The position numbers were made by a program, and so were the translations under genes. From the NCBI GenBank assembly GCA_018433245.1, contig JAHDRN010000009.1, positions 1 to 64,000 of the forward strand: DNA of 64,000 nt, written 5' to 3'. The notes beneath the pieces are model-generated. The model saw only the letters and a program-made list of their open reading frames with translations. It was not told the origin of the DNA and did no database searches. The stretch's first letter is position 1; each line of letters starts with the position of its first letter. This document shows, piece after piece, positions 29,801-36,517 of the stretch. The DNA comes from Candidatus Proruminimicrobium quisquiliarum (GTDB taxonomy: Bacteria > Elusimicrobiota > Endomicrobiia > Endomicrobiales > Endomicrobiaceae).

Positions 29801-29940
29801 AAATAAAAGATTATATTGATGATCTTGTTTTTGCATTATACTTTAATATTCATATTCCACAAATTGGCATTAAAAATTCTCAAGAGATAAAAAATCTTTG
29901 TTCAAAAAATGAGTTTTATAAAGTTGTCAATAATTTATAG
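26836..29940 (+). CDS. One-polypeptide restriction-modification enzyme (type IIG/Eco57I-like)
   Basis: The 1034-aa protein joins an N-terminal PD-(D/E)xK nuclease (GRPD at 67-70, then E84 and K86 in the CEAK motif) to an N6-adenine methyltransferase. Methyltransferase motif I is DPSCGSGTFL (about 388-397) and motif IV is GNPPYIGY (about 530). The C-terminal 400 residues probably form the target-recognition domain. Helical linker segments lie between about 120 and 350. It should both methylate and cut the same site without separate subunits. The gene is more AT-rich than the housekeeping genes, which suggests acquisition. Two small genes follow on the same strand. Confidence 0.9.
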   Translation: MKNDIQNLQLKFEENQEAYKSKEIGSGIHSFVKDIIKSENFFNLKETAKKTDKDGTFVHDTEADKNGRPDFILFINDDITIPCEAKCFTRIDEGKEQILKYQLDWGKQYGILTDGHTWRFYNNTSYKELHLSDFLNNPSLFSIFWTEYIKPENYYLSFFEKKGQMSLFKDEDIIKVQDNRSLFFDDITKLIKNFKNKLDIEGYFKDFDKKEAGKKATEISYAYIIQFILYKTLVDNLYANFNEEFSIRIETIYQSLKSKNYNGILNHISTISKFISEKIYKPFNHEQEYIHTKLSEILDKPKNDINDIALWLDIIVFIKKYNFANIKNDIFGYIYENYLKELYEDKNKGQYFTDPAIVNFMLDEIGFTKEEILKRYKNSHEDKSLSLIDPSCGSGTFLYSAIDRIINSIYDETENKSKIIEDLINNHIFGLDIAEFPLYLAEMGILMRMLPLIINEKYNNPIDKKIKLFKTNDSIAEFSDTKLNSQDNDLPLFRDIIKLGYTSYIRDEDDLKEMKESLVAAYRTRFDYVIGNPPYIGYNECCKQNILFTKLIKEKKMSMGNIYGVNLNTVPDRIKPYSPKPNLYSFFCALGLGLLKENGKICYIIPQTILTANDLDVLRFFFAKYTTIEKIITFAGKMFIGRGLKQKKPVATSSLIFVLKRREPKSNHKITIINYKDNGEMEFEKFLNSRKKESTLIEQKELLEKVENWNFIKQDGKHLKFLESYNRSLTIDEYRKTLEDYDSIMFDKGLVFDKSKISESKDDWLLIKKEKHKYQISYSGKYVNNKNIRFPAGSQGIKIFNNQYKIIWGYMNFDKFYFSDKKIMIDFNWVIISSNDRLEMLYLLSILNAKISALIFKLLLETENEQAILIGIKSIKQFIHMPKITDVNIYIKNEIIKQTENMLNSETILLKDVADFSNIGKQKFDSIKVENNYIILNDGEYKISIPRDKISIVSAIIQNTYYKGMLILKEIPLSELKTLHIIDIETQTKIKDYIDDLVFALYFNIHIPQIGIKNSQEIKNLCSKNEFYKVVNNL

Positions 29941-30018
29941 CGAAAACTAAACTATCAAATTGAGGTTACAGAATTTATGAAACTTTATAGATTAGAATAA
30001 ATTCAAGGAGAAATGCTT

Positions 30019-30555
30019 ATGTCTTTTATAATATATAATCATTCTATTAATCCTATATACAATCATTCTATTAATCCAACATACAATCATTCTATTAATC
30101 CTATATATAATCATTCTATTAATCCCATATACAATCATTCTATTAATCCAACATACAATCATTCTATTAATCCTATATACAATCATTCTATTAATCCAAC
30201 ATACAATCATTCTATTAATCCTATATATAATCATTCTATTAATCCTATATACAATCATTCTATTAATCCTATATATAATCATTCTATTAATCCGACCTAT
30301 AACAAAAATGCCAATGTTTTTTTTATTTTCAATAAAAATAATATTTCGTCTTCTTTTGCAATAAAAACAAATTTGCCAAATTATTTATTAATTTTTGACG
30401 ACCAACTACAAATGATCAAATATGCAATATATAATAATAATCTTACTGGATATAATATATTTGACAAAAATAACAATTGGATAGAATATTCAGTAGAAGC
30501 TAACAAATGCAATTTAATTTTCACTTCCAATTCTATATGGATTAGTTATTTTTAA
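30019..30555 (+). CDS. Octapeptide-repeat protein, possibly beta-flower-like C-terminus
   Basis: The 178-aa protein begins MSFII and then carries 11 copies of YNHSINP(I/T). The C-terminal 80 residues alternate short strands, with YNIFDKNNNWIEYS and CNLIFTSNSIWISYF. From memory this pattern resembles the small 4-fold beta-flower proteins that follow SINP-type repeats, but this is uncertain. The ATG at 30019 is chosen over the ATG at 30013 because AAGGAG (30005-30010) then has an 8-nt spacing. It lies 78 bp after the restriction enzyme and 13 bp before the TPR protein. Confidence 0.7.
   Translation: MSFIIYNHSINPIYNHSINPTYNHSINPIYNHSINPIYNHSINPTYNHSINPIYNHSINPTYNHSINPIYNHSINPIYNHSINPIYNHSINPTYNKNANVFFIFNKNNISSSFAIKTNLPNYLLIFDDQLQMIKYAIYNNNLTGYNIFDKNNNWIEYSVEANKCNLIFTSNSIWISYF
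30034..30297 (+). repeat. 24-bp tandem repeat, 11 units, in frame
   Basis: Eleven uninterrupted 24-bp units encode YNHSINP(I/T). The units differ mainly at the last codon (ATA or ACA/ACC, Ile or Thr) and at silent positions. The repeat length is a multiple of three, so copy-number changes would keep the frame. Confidence 0.95.
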
Positions 30556-30568
30556 AAAGGAGACTCTC

Positions 30569-31789
30569 ATGAAACAATTAATATTTTTAATTTTAACACT
30601 ATTGCTTTTTTTTGCAAATCTCAGTTTTGCTGTAGAAAAACAACAAAAAACAAATCAGATTGTAGAACAAAAAAATAAAATATCTAGTATTAAATCCAAT
30701 TCAAAAGATAAAAAATTTGAAGACTTTGAAATTCAGTTGAAAAATATGGAAAATAATTTTAAATATAGCATTGAAATAAATGATAAGAGAATTGAAGATT
30801 TAAAAGATTCTATAGATAAAATAGTGTCTAATATCAATCTTTTTTTAATTTTATTAGGAATAATATGTGGATTAGGAGCATTTAAAGAATATCATGATTT
30901 TAAAAAAGCAAAAGAAACCTTACAAGAAGTTCAAGAGAATCTTGAAAAATCCACTTTTGAATTAGAACAAGCAAAAATAGATTATAATAAATCAAAAAAT
31001 AGATATAAAAAAACAATAGAACATATATTAAATAAATCAAATACAATTTTAAAAGGAACTAAAGAAAGCATACAATTTATTATTGATGATGCTGCAAAAA
31101 AATCAAAGGAATTAATAAAAGAGGAAGCTGAAAAGGAAAGAGAAAAATTAAAATCATTTAATGATGTTACAAAATTAATAGATTCTGAACAACATCAAAG
31201 TTCTATTACAATTTTAAATAAAATTATAAATGAAGATTCCAAAGACCCATATGCTTATTTTTTAAAAAGTTTGGTTATGTTTCGTACCAAAAATTTAGAT
31301 GAAGCATTAAAAAATATTGATAAAAGCATAGAACTTAATCCTAAGAACCCTGAAGCTTATAATCTTAAAGCTGGAATTTATACTAGAAAAGGTAATTGCG
31401 ATTTAGCATTAATTGAATATCAAAAAGCTCAGGAATTAGACCAAACTAATATAAAATATAAATTTAATGAAATAGAATGTTTATTACTTTGCTCAAAACT
31501 TGAAAAAACTAAAGAAGAATTATCTAAAATATCTATTGGCATAAGTGCAAATACTACTGATACTTTAAATTTTAATATTTTATATATGTTGTTAACTATA
31601 TTAAAAAATGATGATTTTAAACAGATTTTTACAAACATAAAAGAAATTGTAAAGAATGGGATAAAAACTTCTTGGGATTTTGAAGAAATAAGAAATTTTT
31701 TAACAAATCCAAATTTAAATAATGAACAAAAACAAAATATTAAAGACTTAATAGAATATATTGAAAACAATGCAAAAGCACGTAGATAA
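30569..31789 (+). CDS. Membrane-anchored coiled-coil/TPR protein
   Basis: The 406-aa protein has a signal peptide or N-terminal anchor (MKQLIFLILTLLLFF...SFA) and a Lys/Glu-rich helix (30-85). A TM helix lies at about 88-106 (INLFLILLGIICGLGAF), followed by a long coiled coil (110-200). TPR-like repeats follow (about 205-310; YAYFLKSLVMFRTKNLDEAL, AYNLKAGIYTRKGNCDLAL). No enzyme motif is seen. An AAGGAG ribosome-binding site lies 6 nt before the ATG. It lies 13 bp after the octapeptide-repeat gene, so it is probably co-expressed with it and perhaps with the restriction enzyme. Confidence 0.8.
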   Translation: MKQLIFLILTLLLFFANLSFAVEKQQKTNQIVEQKNKISSIKSNSKDKKFEDFEIQLKNMENNFKYSIEINDKRIEDLKDSIDKIVSNINLFLILLGIICGLGAFKEYHDFKKAKETLQEVQENLEKSTFELEQAKIDYNKSKNRYKKTIEHILNKSNTILKGTKESIQFIIDDAAKKSKELIKEEAEKEREKLKSFNDVTKLIDSEQHQSSITILNKIINEDSKDPYAYFLKSLVMFRTKNLDEALKNIDKSIELNPKNPEAYNLKAGIYTRKGNCDLALIEYQKAQELDQTNIKYKFNEIECLLLCSKLEKTKEELSKISIGISANTTDTLNFNILYMLLTILKNDDFKQIFTNIKEIVKNGIKTSWDFEEIRNFLTNPNLNNEQKQNIKDLIEYIENNAKARR

Positions 31790-31826
31790 AATTAATTTAT
31801 AAAATTTGGTTTCTATAATTATTAAA

Positions 31827-31933
31827 GGCTTTAAGTTTTCGTAATGAAATGAAGTTTTTTCAAAGTGAAGTTTACGTAAGTGAAACGGTAAATGAGCTTT
31901 GAAAATACAAAATTGAATAGAAAAATTAAAGCC
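31827..31933. repeat. Family B hairpin repeat, copy B4
   Basis: Outer arms are GGCTTTAA and TTAAAGCC. The inner stem TTTTCAAAG/CTTTGAAAA surrounds an apical part with TTTAC and GTAAA. In B1 the same apical pair reads TGTAC/GTACA, a paired change. Confidence 0.85.
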
Positions 31934-32026
31934 GTTATAAAAATGTAATTGAGTGGAAGCAAAAGTTACATAAGCTTTTTAAATACAAAATTGCAGCCGA
32001 AATATTAAAGCCGCTATAGAGAGAAT

Positions 32027-32521
32027 ATGATTAATTTTGCAAAAATAACATCAGATTCAAACATCCAAAAACTCTCTGTCTTAGCCTCCGCCATCTGGCA
32101 CGAAGCATTCGCCGACATTTTAACTCCTGAACAAATAGACTACATGATTGAAAAATTCCAGTCTTTTGGAGCAATAAAAACTGCCATTGATAAAGACAAT
32201 TATGAGTACTTTTTTATATCAGACGAAACAGGGATTGCAGGATATACAGGCATTCAGCAAAAAGACGATAAACTGTTTTTAAGCAAACTTTATATTGCAA
32301 AAGAAAAAAGAGGGCAGAAACTGGCAAGCAAAGCTTTTGACTTTATTGAAACTCTTGCCCGAAAAAGAAATTTAAAGAGTATTTGGCTTACCGTAAACCG
32401 CAACAACACTCACGCCATAGAAGTTTACAAATCAAAAGGCTTTTCTATTATCCGCACGCAAGTTACAGACATCGGCAACGGTTTTGTAATGGACGACTTT
32501 GTCTTTGAGAAAAATTTATAG
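32027..32521 (+). CDS. GNAT-family N-acetyltransferase
   Basis: This 164-aa single-domain protein has the GNAT fold: LFLSKLYIAKEKRGQKLASKAF holds the acetyl-CoA pyrophosphate-binding loop (R-G-x-x-L/A). WLTVNRNNTHAIEVYKSKGF is the typical motif B and C-terminal helix. The substrate is unknown; small molecules or ribosomal protein N-termini are possible. It stands alone between a family B and a family A repeat. The ribosome-binding site AGAGAG is weak. Confidence 0.88.
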   Translation: MINFAKITSDSNIQKLSVLASAIWHEAFADILTPEQIDYMIEKFQSFGAIKTAIDKDNYEYFFISDETGIAGYTGIQQKDDKLFLSKLYIAKEKRGQKLASKAFDFIETLARKRNLKSIWLTVNRNNTHAIEVYKSKGFSIIRTQVTDIGNGFVMDDFVFEKNL

Positions 32522-32557
32522 CAAAAAATTTTAAACTTCTTTTAAAAAAGAAAAAAC

Positions 32558-33060
32558 GTGGGTGGTTGACCCACAGCAAGTTACTTTTTATTACGAGTCT
32601 AAAAAGTTCAGGACAAGCTAACAGATATAAAGCAATTGTGTTAGCTGTCAAAACAGATGATATGCAAGGCAGATTGACGAAGTAATAGCGAGTCTATTAC
32701 GAGGAAGTCTAACGAGGCAGAGCGCTGTTTGGGCGCTAACCCTTCGGGCTGCGTTACTTTTTGATAAATTTGTACATTTTGTTTGTAAAGTAGTGGAAAC
32801 TACTCTCCTGCACAAAATATACAAATTGATTTTCAAAAATTTTAGCAGCACAAATATTTTATATTTGTTAGATTGTCCTCAAAAAAGACCCACCGCAGAG
32901 TATATTCCTTTATATTTTTTACTGCCATCGCTGAACTTGAATTTTCCTTACGGCATAATGAAACGGAAAATTCTTCAAACAAACAGCGATTAAAAATTTA
33001 TCTATTTTAAATTTTTACAGTAAAAAATATTGCAGTCATGACATACTCTAATGCGGTAAC
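32558..33060 (+). repeat. Family A structured repeat, copy A5, interrupted by an insertion
   Basis: H1 is GTGGGT-GGTTG-ACCCAC. P3 pairs ATATTTTTTACTG with CAGTAAAAAATAT (13 bp, perfect), P4 pairs ATCGCTG with CAGCGAT, P5 pairs GAATTTTCC with GGAAAATTC, and P6 pairs AAAAATTTA with TAAATTTTT. The H2 hairpin is broken by the 274-bp element at 32608-32881, so that element arrived after the repeat. Confidence 0.85.
32608..32881. mobile_element. MITE-like element nested in a family A repeat
   Basis: The ends form imperfect terminal inverted repeats. The left end reads TCAGGACAAGCTAACAGATA and the right end, reverse-complemented, TGAGGACAATCTAACAAATA; similarity continues for about 10 more bases. 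It interrupts the H2 hairpin of copy A5 and replaces about four bases there, with no clear target duplication. Inside are hairpins GTAATAG/CTATTAC and AGTAGT/ACTACT and the stretch GCTAACCCTTCGGGCTGCG. It has no transposase gene. Confidence 0.75.
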
Positions 33061-33282
33061 TAAAAAAACAAACTAATACAAAATCAGTTATCCGAAAATT
33101 CCGGATAACTGCAAGTAACAGCAAACTACATAAAAGCAATGTACAAAAAACGCACACTGCATAAGAATAGATAAGTTTTGAAAATATGAGATTAAATAGA
33201 AAAATTTATAACCAACTATTCGGAAATTCCGAACAGTTAATTGAAATCAAATATTTGAATTCATTTCCGCTATAAAAAAATA

Positions 33283-33288
33283 TATAAT
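33283..33288 (+). promoter_or_regulatory. -10 box 6 nt before the zeta-like kinase
   Basis: TATAAT, then AATTTT, then ATG. There is no ribosome-binding site, so the transcript is probably leaderless. Confidence 0.6.
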
Positions 33289-33294
33289 AATTTT

Positions 33295-33876
33295 ATGAAA
33301 ATTTTAGAAGAAGGAAAAACTTTCTTAGTATTTGCAGGAGCAAATGGCAGCGGGAAAAGCACAATAGCTGAAGAATTCTTAAAAACTGAACGATTTGATT
33401 ATATTAATGCTGATGATATTGCAAAAAAGATGAACCCTACAGACATATCAAAAGTTCGTATATCCGCAGGAAAAGAATTTAACCACAGAATAAATAATAA
33501 TTTCGAATCGGGTATATCTTTCGCGATTGAAACTACTTTGTCCGGTAATACATATATTTCTACTTTTAAAAAAGCTAAATATTTAGGTTATAAAATTATC
33601 TTAGTCTATACTTTCGTTGATAATCCTCAAGTTTGTATTGAAAGAATAAAAACAAGAGTACAAAACGGTGGACATTTTATTCCGGACGAAGATGTAATAC
33701 GAAGATATTCAAGAAGTAAAATTAATTTTTGGACACGATATAAAAATTTATCAGATACTTGGCTAATGTATTATAACGGTTCGTCAAATTACATACTGGT
33801 TGCTCAAAAAGAAAATGAAAATGACATTGAAATTCTAGATGAAAATTTATATACTCTTTTTAGAGAAAATTTATGA
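33295..33876 (+). CDS. Zeta-toxin-like P-loop kinase
   Basis: The 193-aa protein has Walker A GANGSGKST (residues 15-23) and YINADDIAKKMNP, like the substrate Asp of zeta toxins (UDP-GlcNAc kinases). FAIETTLSG and RIKTRVQNGGHFIPDEDVIRR follow, the latter being the lid with Arg residues. The family is often called AAA or zeta toxin family protein. Whether it is a toxin is unproven. It overlaps the 56-aa gene downstream by ATGA, so the pair is translationally coupled. Confidence 0.85.
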   Translation: MKILEEGKTFLVFAGANGSGKSTIAEEFLKTERFDYINADDIAKKMNPTDISKVRISAGKEFNHRINNNFESGISFAIETTLSGNTYISTFKKAKYLGYKIILVYTFVDNPQVCIERIKTRVQNGGHFIPDEDVIRRYSRSKINFWTRYKNLSDTWLMYYNGSSNYILVAQKENENDIEILDENLYTLFRENL

Positions 33877-34043
33877 ATAATTTAGCAGTCTATATTACAA
33901 AAATAGGTTCCCGTGCTGTTCGAAAGGCACAAGATGAAAATACCAAAAAAGGTATTCCGAACGTATATTCTATTAACGGAAAAATAGTTTACCAAATGCC
34001 TGACGGAAGAATTACCGAAAAATCACCTTTTAAAAAAATTTAA
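33873..34043 (+). CDS. 56-aa partner of the zeta-like kinase
   Basis: The frame starts at the ATG overlapping the kinase stop (ATGA, 33873-33876) and ends TAA at 34043. The product starts MNNLAVYITKIGSRAVRKAQ, is basic, and contains GIPNVYSINGKIVYQMPDGR. It could be an antitoxin or a modulator of the kinase. From memory, similar small proteins follow zeta-like kinases in other bacteria. No known domain can be named. Confidence 0.75.
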   Translation: MNNLAVYITKIGSRAVRKAQDENTKKGIPNVYSINGKIVYQMPDGRITEKSPFKKI

Positions 34044-34235
34044 AATTTATTTCTTGTTTATCTTATAACCTTATCTGTTTTGGTAAAGTTATTTTTTTAT
34101 TGTAAGTAATAAAAACAAAATACCAGTTTTCCCTAAATTTCCATATTATTTTCAGATTTTCAACTTTTCTTTATCTGTTGTTGTCGTTTTAGGATTCAAG
34201 ATTTGAGCTGAAATATCGTATTGGTCGTTTTTAAA

Positions 34236-34342
34236 GGCTTTAAGTTTTCGTAATGAAATGAAGTATTTTCAAAGTGAAGTTTACATAAGTGAAGCGGTAA
34301 ATGAGCTTTGAAAATACAAAATTGAATAGAAAAATTAAAGCC
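34236..34342. repeat. Family B hairpin repeat, copy B5
   Basis: GGCTTTAAG at the left and TTAAAGCC at the right form the outer arms. The inner stem is TTTTCAAAG/CTTTGAAAA and the apex contains TTTACATAAGTG. It lies just beyond the 3' end of the small-RNA-like gene at 34356-34449. 34044-34235 holds nothing else recognisable. Confidence 0.85.
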
Positions 34343-34355
34343 GCTATAGGTATCC

Positions 34356-34449
34356 AAAAAAAATGCTTCCCTCAGCCCGGAACTTCATTTTTTTTGTTAT
34401 CCCTGTGCCCCCATCTTTTTCAAGATGTTCCCGAGACTTACTAGAAACA
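34356..34449 (-). ncRNA. Small-RNA-like gene, copy 2 of a pair
   Basis: The transcript predicted from the promoter at 34455-34482 begins AAATGTTTCTAGTAAGTC and ends GGGAAGCATTTTTTTT. Its ends pair (ATGTTTCT with GGGAAGCAT). GGAAC pairs with GTTCC, and a central hairpin CATCTTGAAAAAGATG is shared with copy 1 (37754-37856). The helix plus T-run acts as an intrinsic terminator. No open reading frame of note was seen. The family is not recognised. Confidence 0.65.
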
Positions 34450-34454
34450 TTTAT

Positions 34455-34482
34455 AGTCTAGTACATGATTAAAAAATGTCAA
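34455..34482 (-). promoter_or_regulatory. Promoter of small-RNA copy 2
   Basis: TTGACA (34477-34482), a 16-bp spacer and TAGACT (34455-34460). The stretch GTACTAGACTATAAATG matches copy 1 except at one base. Confidence 0.65.
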
Positions 34483-34487
34483 TAGTT

Positions 34488-35045
34488 TTATTTAGAACAG
34501 ATTTTATAAACCCATTCGGAATAAGAATCTATGAAATTTTTTAAAAATTTTGACATCGGCTCGTTGACGAGATTCCCGTGAGCGTCAAACCAGCTTGCCG
34601 CGTTGCCGATATAAGCTTCCGGTTGCTGCATGATCGGAATATTAAGGAACACAAATATTTGTCTCAAATGATGGTTGGCGCCAAATCCCCCCATTGCCCC
34701 CTGCGAAACGCTTATTACAGCTCCGGGTTTGCCGTTCCAAACGCTGTGTCCGTAAGGACGCGAACCTATATCTATTGCGTTTTTTATCACAGCCGTAAAC
34801 GAGCGGTTATATTCCGGAGTAACAAAAATAACGCCGTCAAAAGTTTTCAATTTATCTCTGAATTCCCTCCATGCTTCGGGCGGTTTTGAATCAAGGTCCT
34901 CATTGTAAAGGGAAAGATTTGATATTTCAAGAATTTCAAGAGAAAGCGAAGCAGGCGCAAGTTTTATAAGCGCGTTTGCCGTTTTTCTGTTAAAAGATTC
35001 TTTGCGGAGACTTCCTACGAGAACTGCAATTTTTTTTGCTGACAT
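34488..35045 (-). CDS. NADPH-dependent FMN reductase (YieF/ChrR-like)
   Basis: The 185-aa flavodoxin-like protein has VGSLRKESFNRKTANAL (the FMN phosphate loop), FVTPEYNRSF and SRPYGHSVWNGKPGAVISVS, typical of NAD(P)H:quinone or chromate reductases. It probably reduces quinones or other oxidants in the cytoplasm. It follows the cupin gene by 17 bp on the same strand, so the two form an operon. The ribosome-binding site GGGG lies 6-9 nt before the ATG. Confidence 0.9.
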   Translation of the reverse strand: MSAKKIAVLVGSLRKESFNRKTANALIKLAPASLSLEILEISNLSLYNEDLDSKPPEAWREFRDKLKTFDGVIFVTPEYNRSFTAVIKNAIDIGSRPYGHSVWNGKPGAVISVSQGAMGGFGANHHLRQIFVFLNIPIMQQPEAYIGNAASWFDAHGNLVNEPMSKFLKNFIDSYSEWVYKICSK

Positions 35046-35062
35046 ATTTTCCCCCTTTACTT

Positions 35063-35389
35063 TTAGGCTTTTATCATTATTAAAAGCATTTTAAACTTTT
35101 TAATTGCTTTAAGCGCATGCGGTTTGCCTGCCGGCATTATTATAAATTCGCCTTCCTTTACAATATTGGGTTTGCCGTCTATTTTAATTTCAGCTTCGCC
35201 GTCTATAATTTCAACCATTGCGTCAAAAGGAGCGGTATGCTCGCTTAAACCCTGCCCTTGGTCAAAAGAAAAAATAGTAACCGTGCCGGTAGGACGTTCT
35301 ATTATCGTACGGCTTACTACTGCTCCGGTGTTATATTCAACAAGCTCTTTTGTTTTTATTGCTTTTGCTTTAAGATCCGCGTTTTCCAT
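35063..35389 (-). CDS. Small cupin-domain protein
   Basis: This 108-aa single cupin has SFDQGQGLSEHTAPFDAMVEI (motif 1, with metal-ligand His and Glu/Asp positions) and IIMPAGKPHALKA (motif 2). It is likely a metal-binding sensor or small oxidoreductase partner; the substrate is unknown. A GGGAGG ribosome-binding site precedes the ATG. It is the first gene of a two-gene operon with the FMN reductase. Confidence 0.88.
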   Translation of the reverse strand: MENADLKAKAIKTKELVEYNTGAVVSRTIIERPTGTVTIFSFDQGQGLSEHTAPFDAMVEIIDGEAEIKIDGKPNIVKEGEFIIMPAGKPHALKAIKKFKMLLIMIKA

Positions 35390-35508
35390 TGCATCCTCCC
35401 GATTACAACACTTATATTTTTATTATTATATAAATGTTTATGAATAGAATCCACCTTAACTATTTAAATTGTCAGAAACTTGCAGTAACTATTTTATAAA
35501 GATAAAAA

Positions 35509-35742
35509 TTATGGGGGATTGCCCCTTTGCAAGTTACTTTTTGTCTCGAGTCCAAAAAGTAACCAAAAAGACCCACCGCAGAATACATTCCTTTATATTT
35601 TTTATTGCCATCACTGAACTTGAATTTTCCTTACAGAATAATGAAACGGAAAATTCTTCAGACAAACAGCGATTAAAAATTTATCTATTTTAAATTTTTA
35701 CAATAAAAAATATTGCAGTCATAGACATATTCTAATGCGGTA
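35509..35742 (+). repeat. Family A structured repeat, copy A6
   Basis: H1 is degenerate (GGGG/CCCC). H2 pairs TTACTTTTT with AAAAAGTAA with a CTCGAG-containing loop, P5 pairs GAATTTTCC with GGAAAATTC, and P6 pairs AAAAATTTA with TAAATTTTT. It is nearly identical to A7 and in the same orientation; together they flank the gene at 35764-36270. Confidence 0.85.
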
Positions 35743-35763
35743 CATTCATAAATTTGAACTGGT

Positions 35764-36270
35764 TCAAATACTCGCTTTATTTGTTTTCGTTTGAAACTTC
35801 ACTCTTTTTTCAGATAATTTTTTTGCATACTTCTCATATCTTTTGAGCTGTGTAAGAATTGTGTAGGTATATGTTTTATTATCGCTTCCCGTATAGCAGA
35901 TTGATATATGATTTTTGTTCGGATTTAATTTAGGCGGTATTTTGCCGTTTGTTTCAATGAAAAAACCATGCTCTTTGGCTTTTGCCATTTTGTTGATATC
36001 CCAGAAAGTATCGGGAATAACTGCAATAATACATTTTTGATTTGTTATAACGCCGGCTTCCGTTTTTTTTGTCTGCAAACAGAATAAAGAAGTTTTTAAC
36101 TTCTTATCTTCGCTTTCCAATACTTCGAACCCTGTAAAATTGTCCGAAGCAGAATTGCCCGAATAACGGGTTTCAAACATTGTTTTTTCCCATTCACCGG
36201 CCTTCATAACAAAAAACGGTTCGCCTATATAATACTTTGATGATTTGCTTTCAACTACGGTTATCAGCAT
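35764..36270 (-). CDS. Hypothetical protein, 168 aa
   Basis: The sequence starts MLITVVESKSSKYYIGEPFF and is predicted mixed alpha/beta, with a Lys-rich C-terminal helix (QLKRYEKYAKKLSEKRVKF). No signal peptide, TM helix or known motif is seen. The ribosome-binding site AAAAGGAG lies before the ATG. It is bracketed by two near-identical family A repeats (A6 and A7) in direct orientation, so it could be duplicated or lost as a cassette. The function is unknown. Confidence 0.7.
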   Translation of the reverse strand: MLITVVESKSSKYYIGEPFFVMKAGEWEKTMFETRYSGNSASDNFTGFEVLESEDKKLKTSLFCLQTKKTEAGVITNQKCIIAVIPDTFWDINKMAKAKEHGFFIETNGKIPPKLNPNKNHISICYTGSDNKTYTYTILTQLKRYEKYAKKLSEKRVKFQTKTNKASI

Positions 36271-36305
36271 TTTAACTCCTTTTGATTATTATACCATAAT
36301 ATAAT

Positions 36306-36517
36306 AAGTTACTTTTTGTCTCGAGTCCAAAAAGTAACCAAAAAGACCCACCGCAGAATATATTCCTTTATATTTTTTATTGCCATCACTGAACTTGAAT
36401 TTTCCTTACAAAATAGTGAAACGGAAAATTCTTCAGACAAACAGCGATTAAAAATTTATCTATTTTAAATTTTTACAATAAAAAATATTGCAGTCATAGA
36501 CATATTCTAATGCGGTA
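36306..36517 (+). repeat. Family A structured repeat, copy A7
   Basis: It starts at H2 (TTACTTTTTGTCTCGAGTCC) and lacks H1. Otherwise it matches A6 apart from a few substitutions (for example, CAGAATAATG in A6 is CAAAATAGTG in A7). The conserved TGAAACGG of the P5 loop is kept. Confidence 0.85.

Noticed and set aside
29992-30282. Minus-strand frame of 96 aa with repeated Ile-Asn-Arg-Met units
   Set aside because: It is the antisense of the 24-bp tandem repeat and lacks a ribosome-binding site; the plus-strand gene explains it.
30034-30297. Possible CRISPR array
   Set aside because: The 24-bp units are contiguous with no spacers and lie in frame in a protein-coding gene with a ribosome-binding site.
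26836-31789. BREX or DISARM-type defence operon
   Set aside because: Only one methyltransferase/nuclease gene is present. No PglZ, BrxC, helicase or PLD gene is nearby.
32648-32851. Minus-strand frame of 67 aa inside the MITE-like element
   Set aside because: It spans hairpins of the element, has no ribosome-binding site and no protein-like composition. It is probably a by-product of the repeat.
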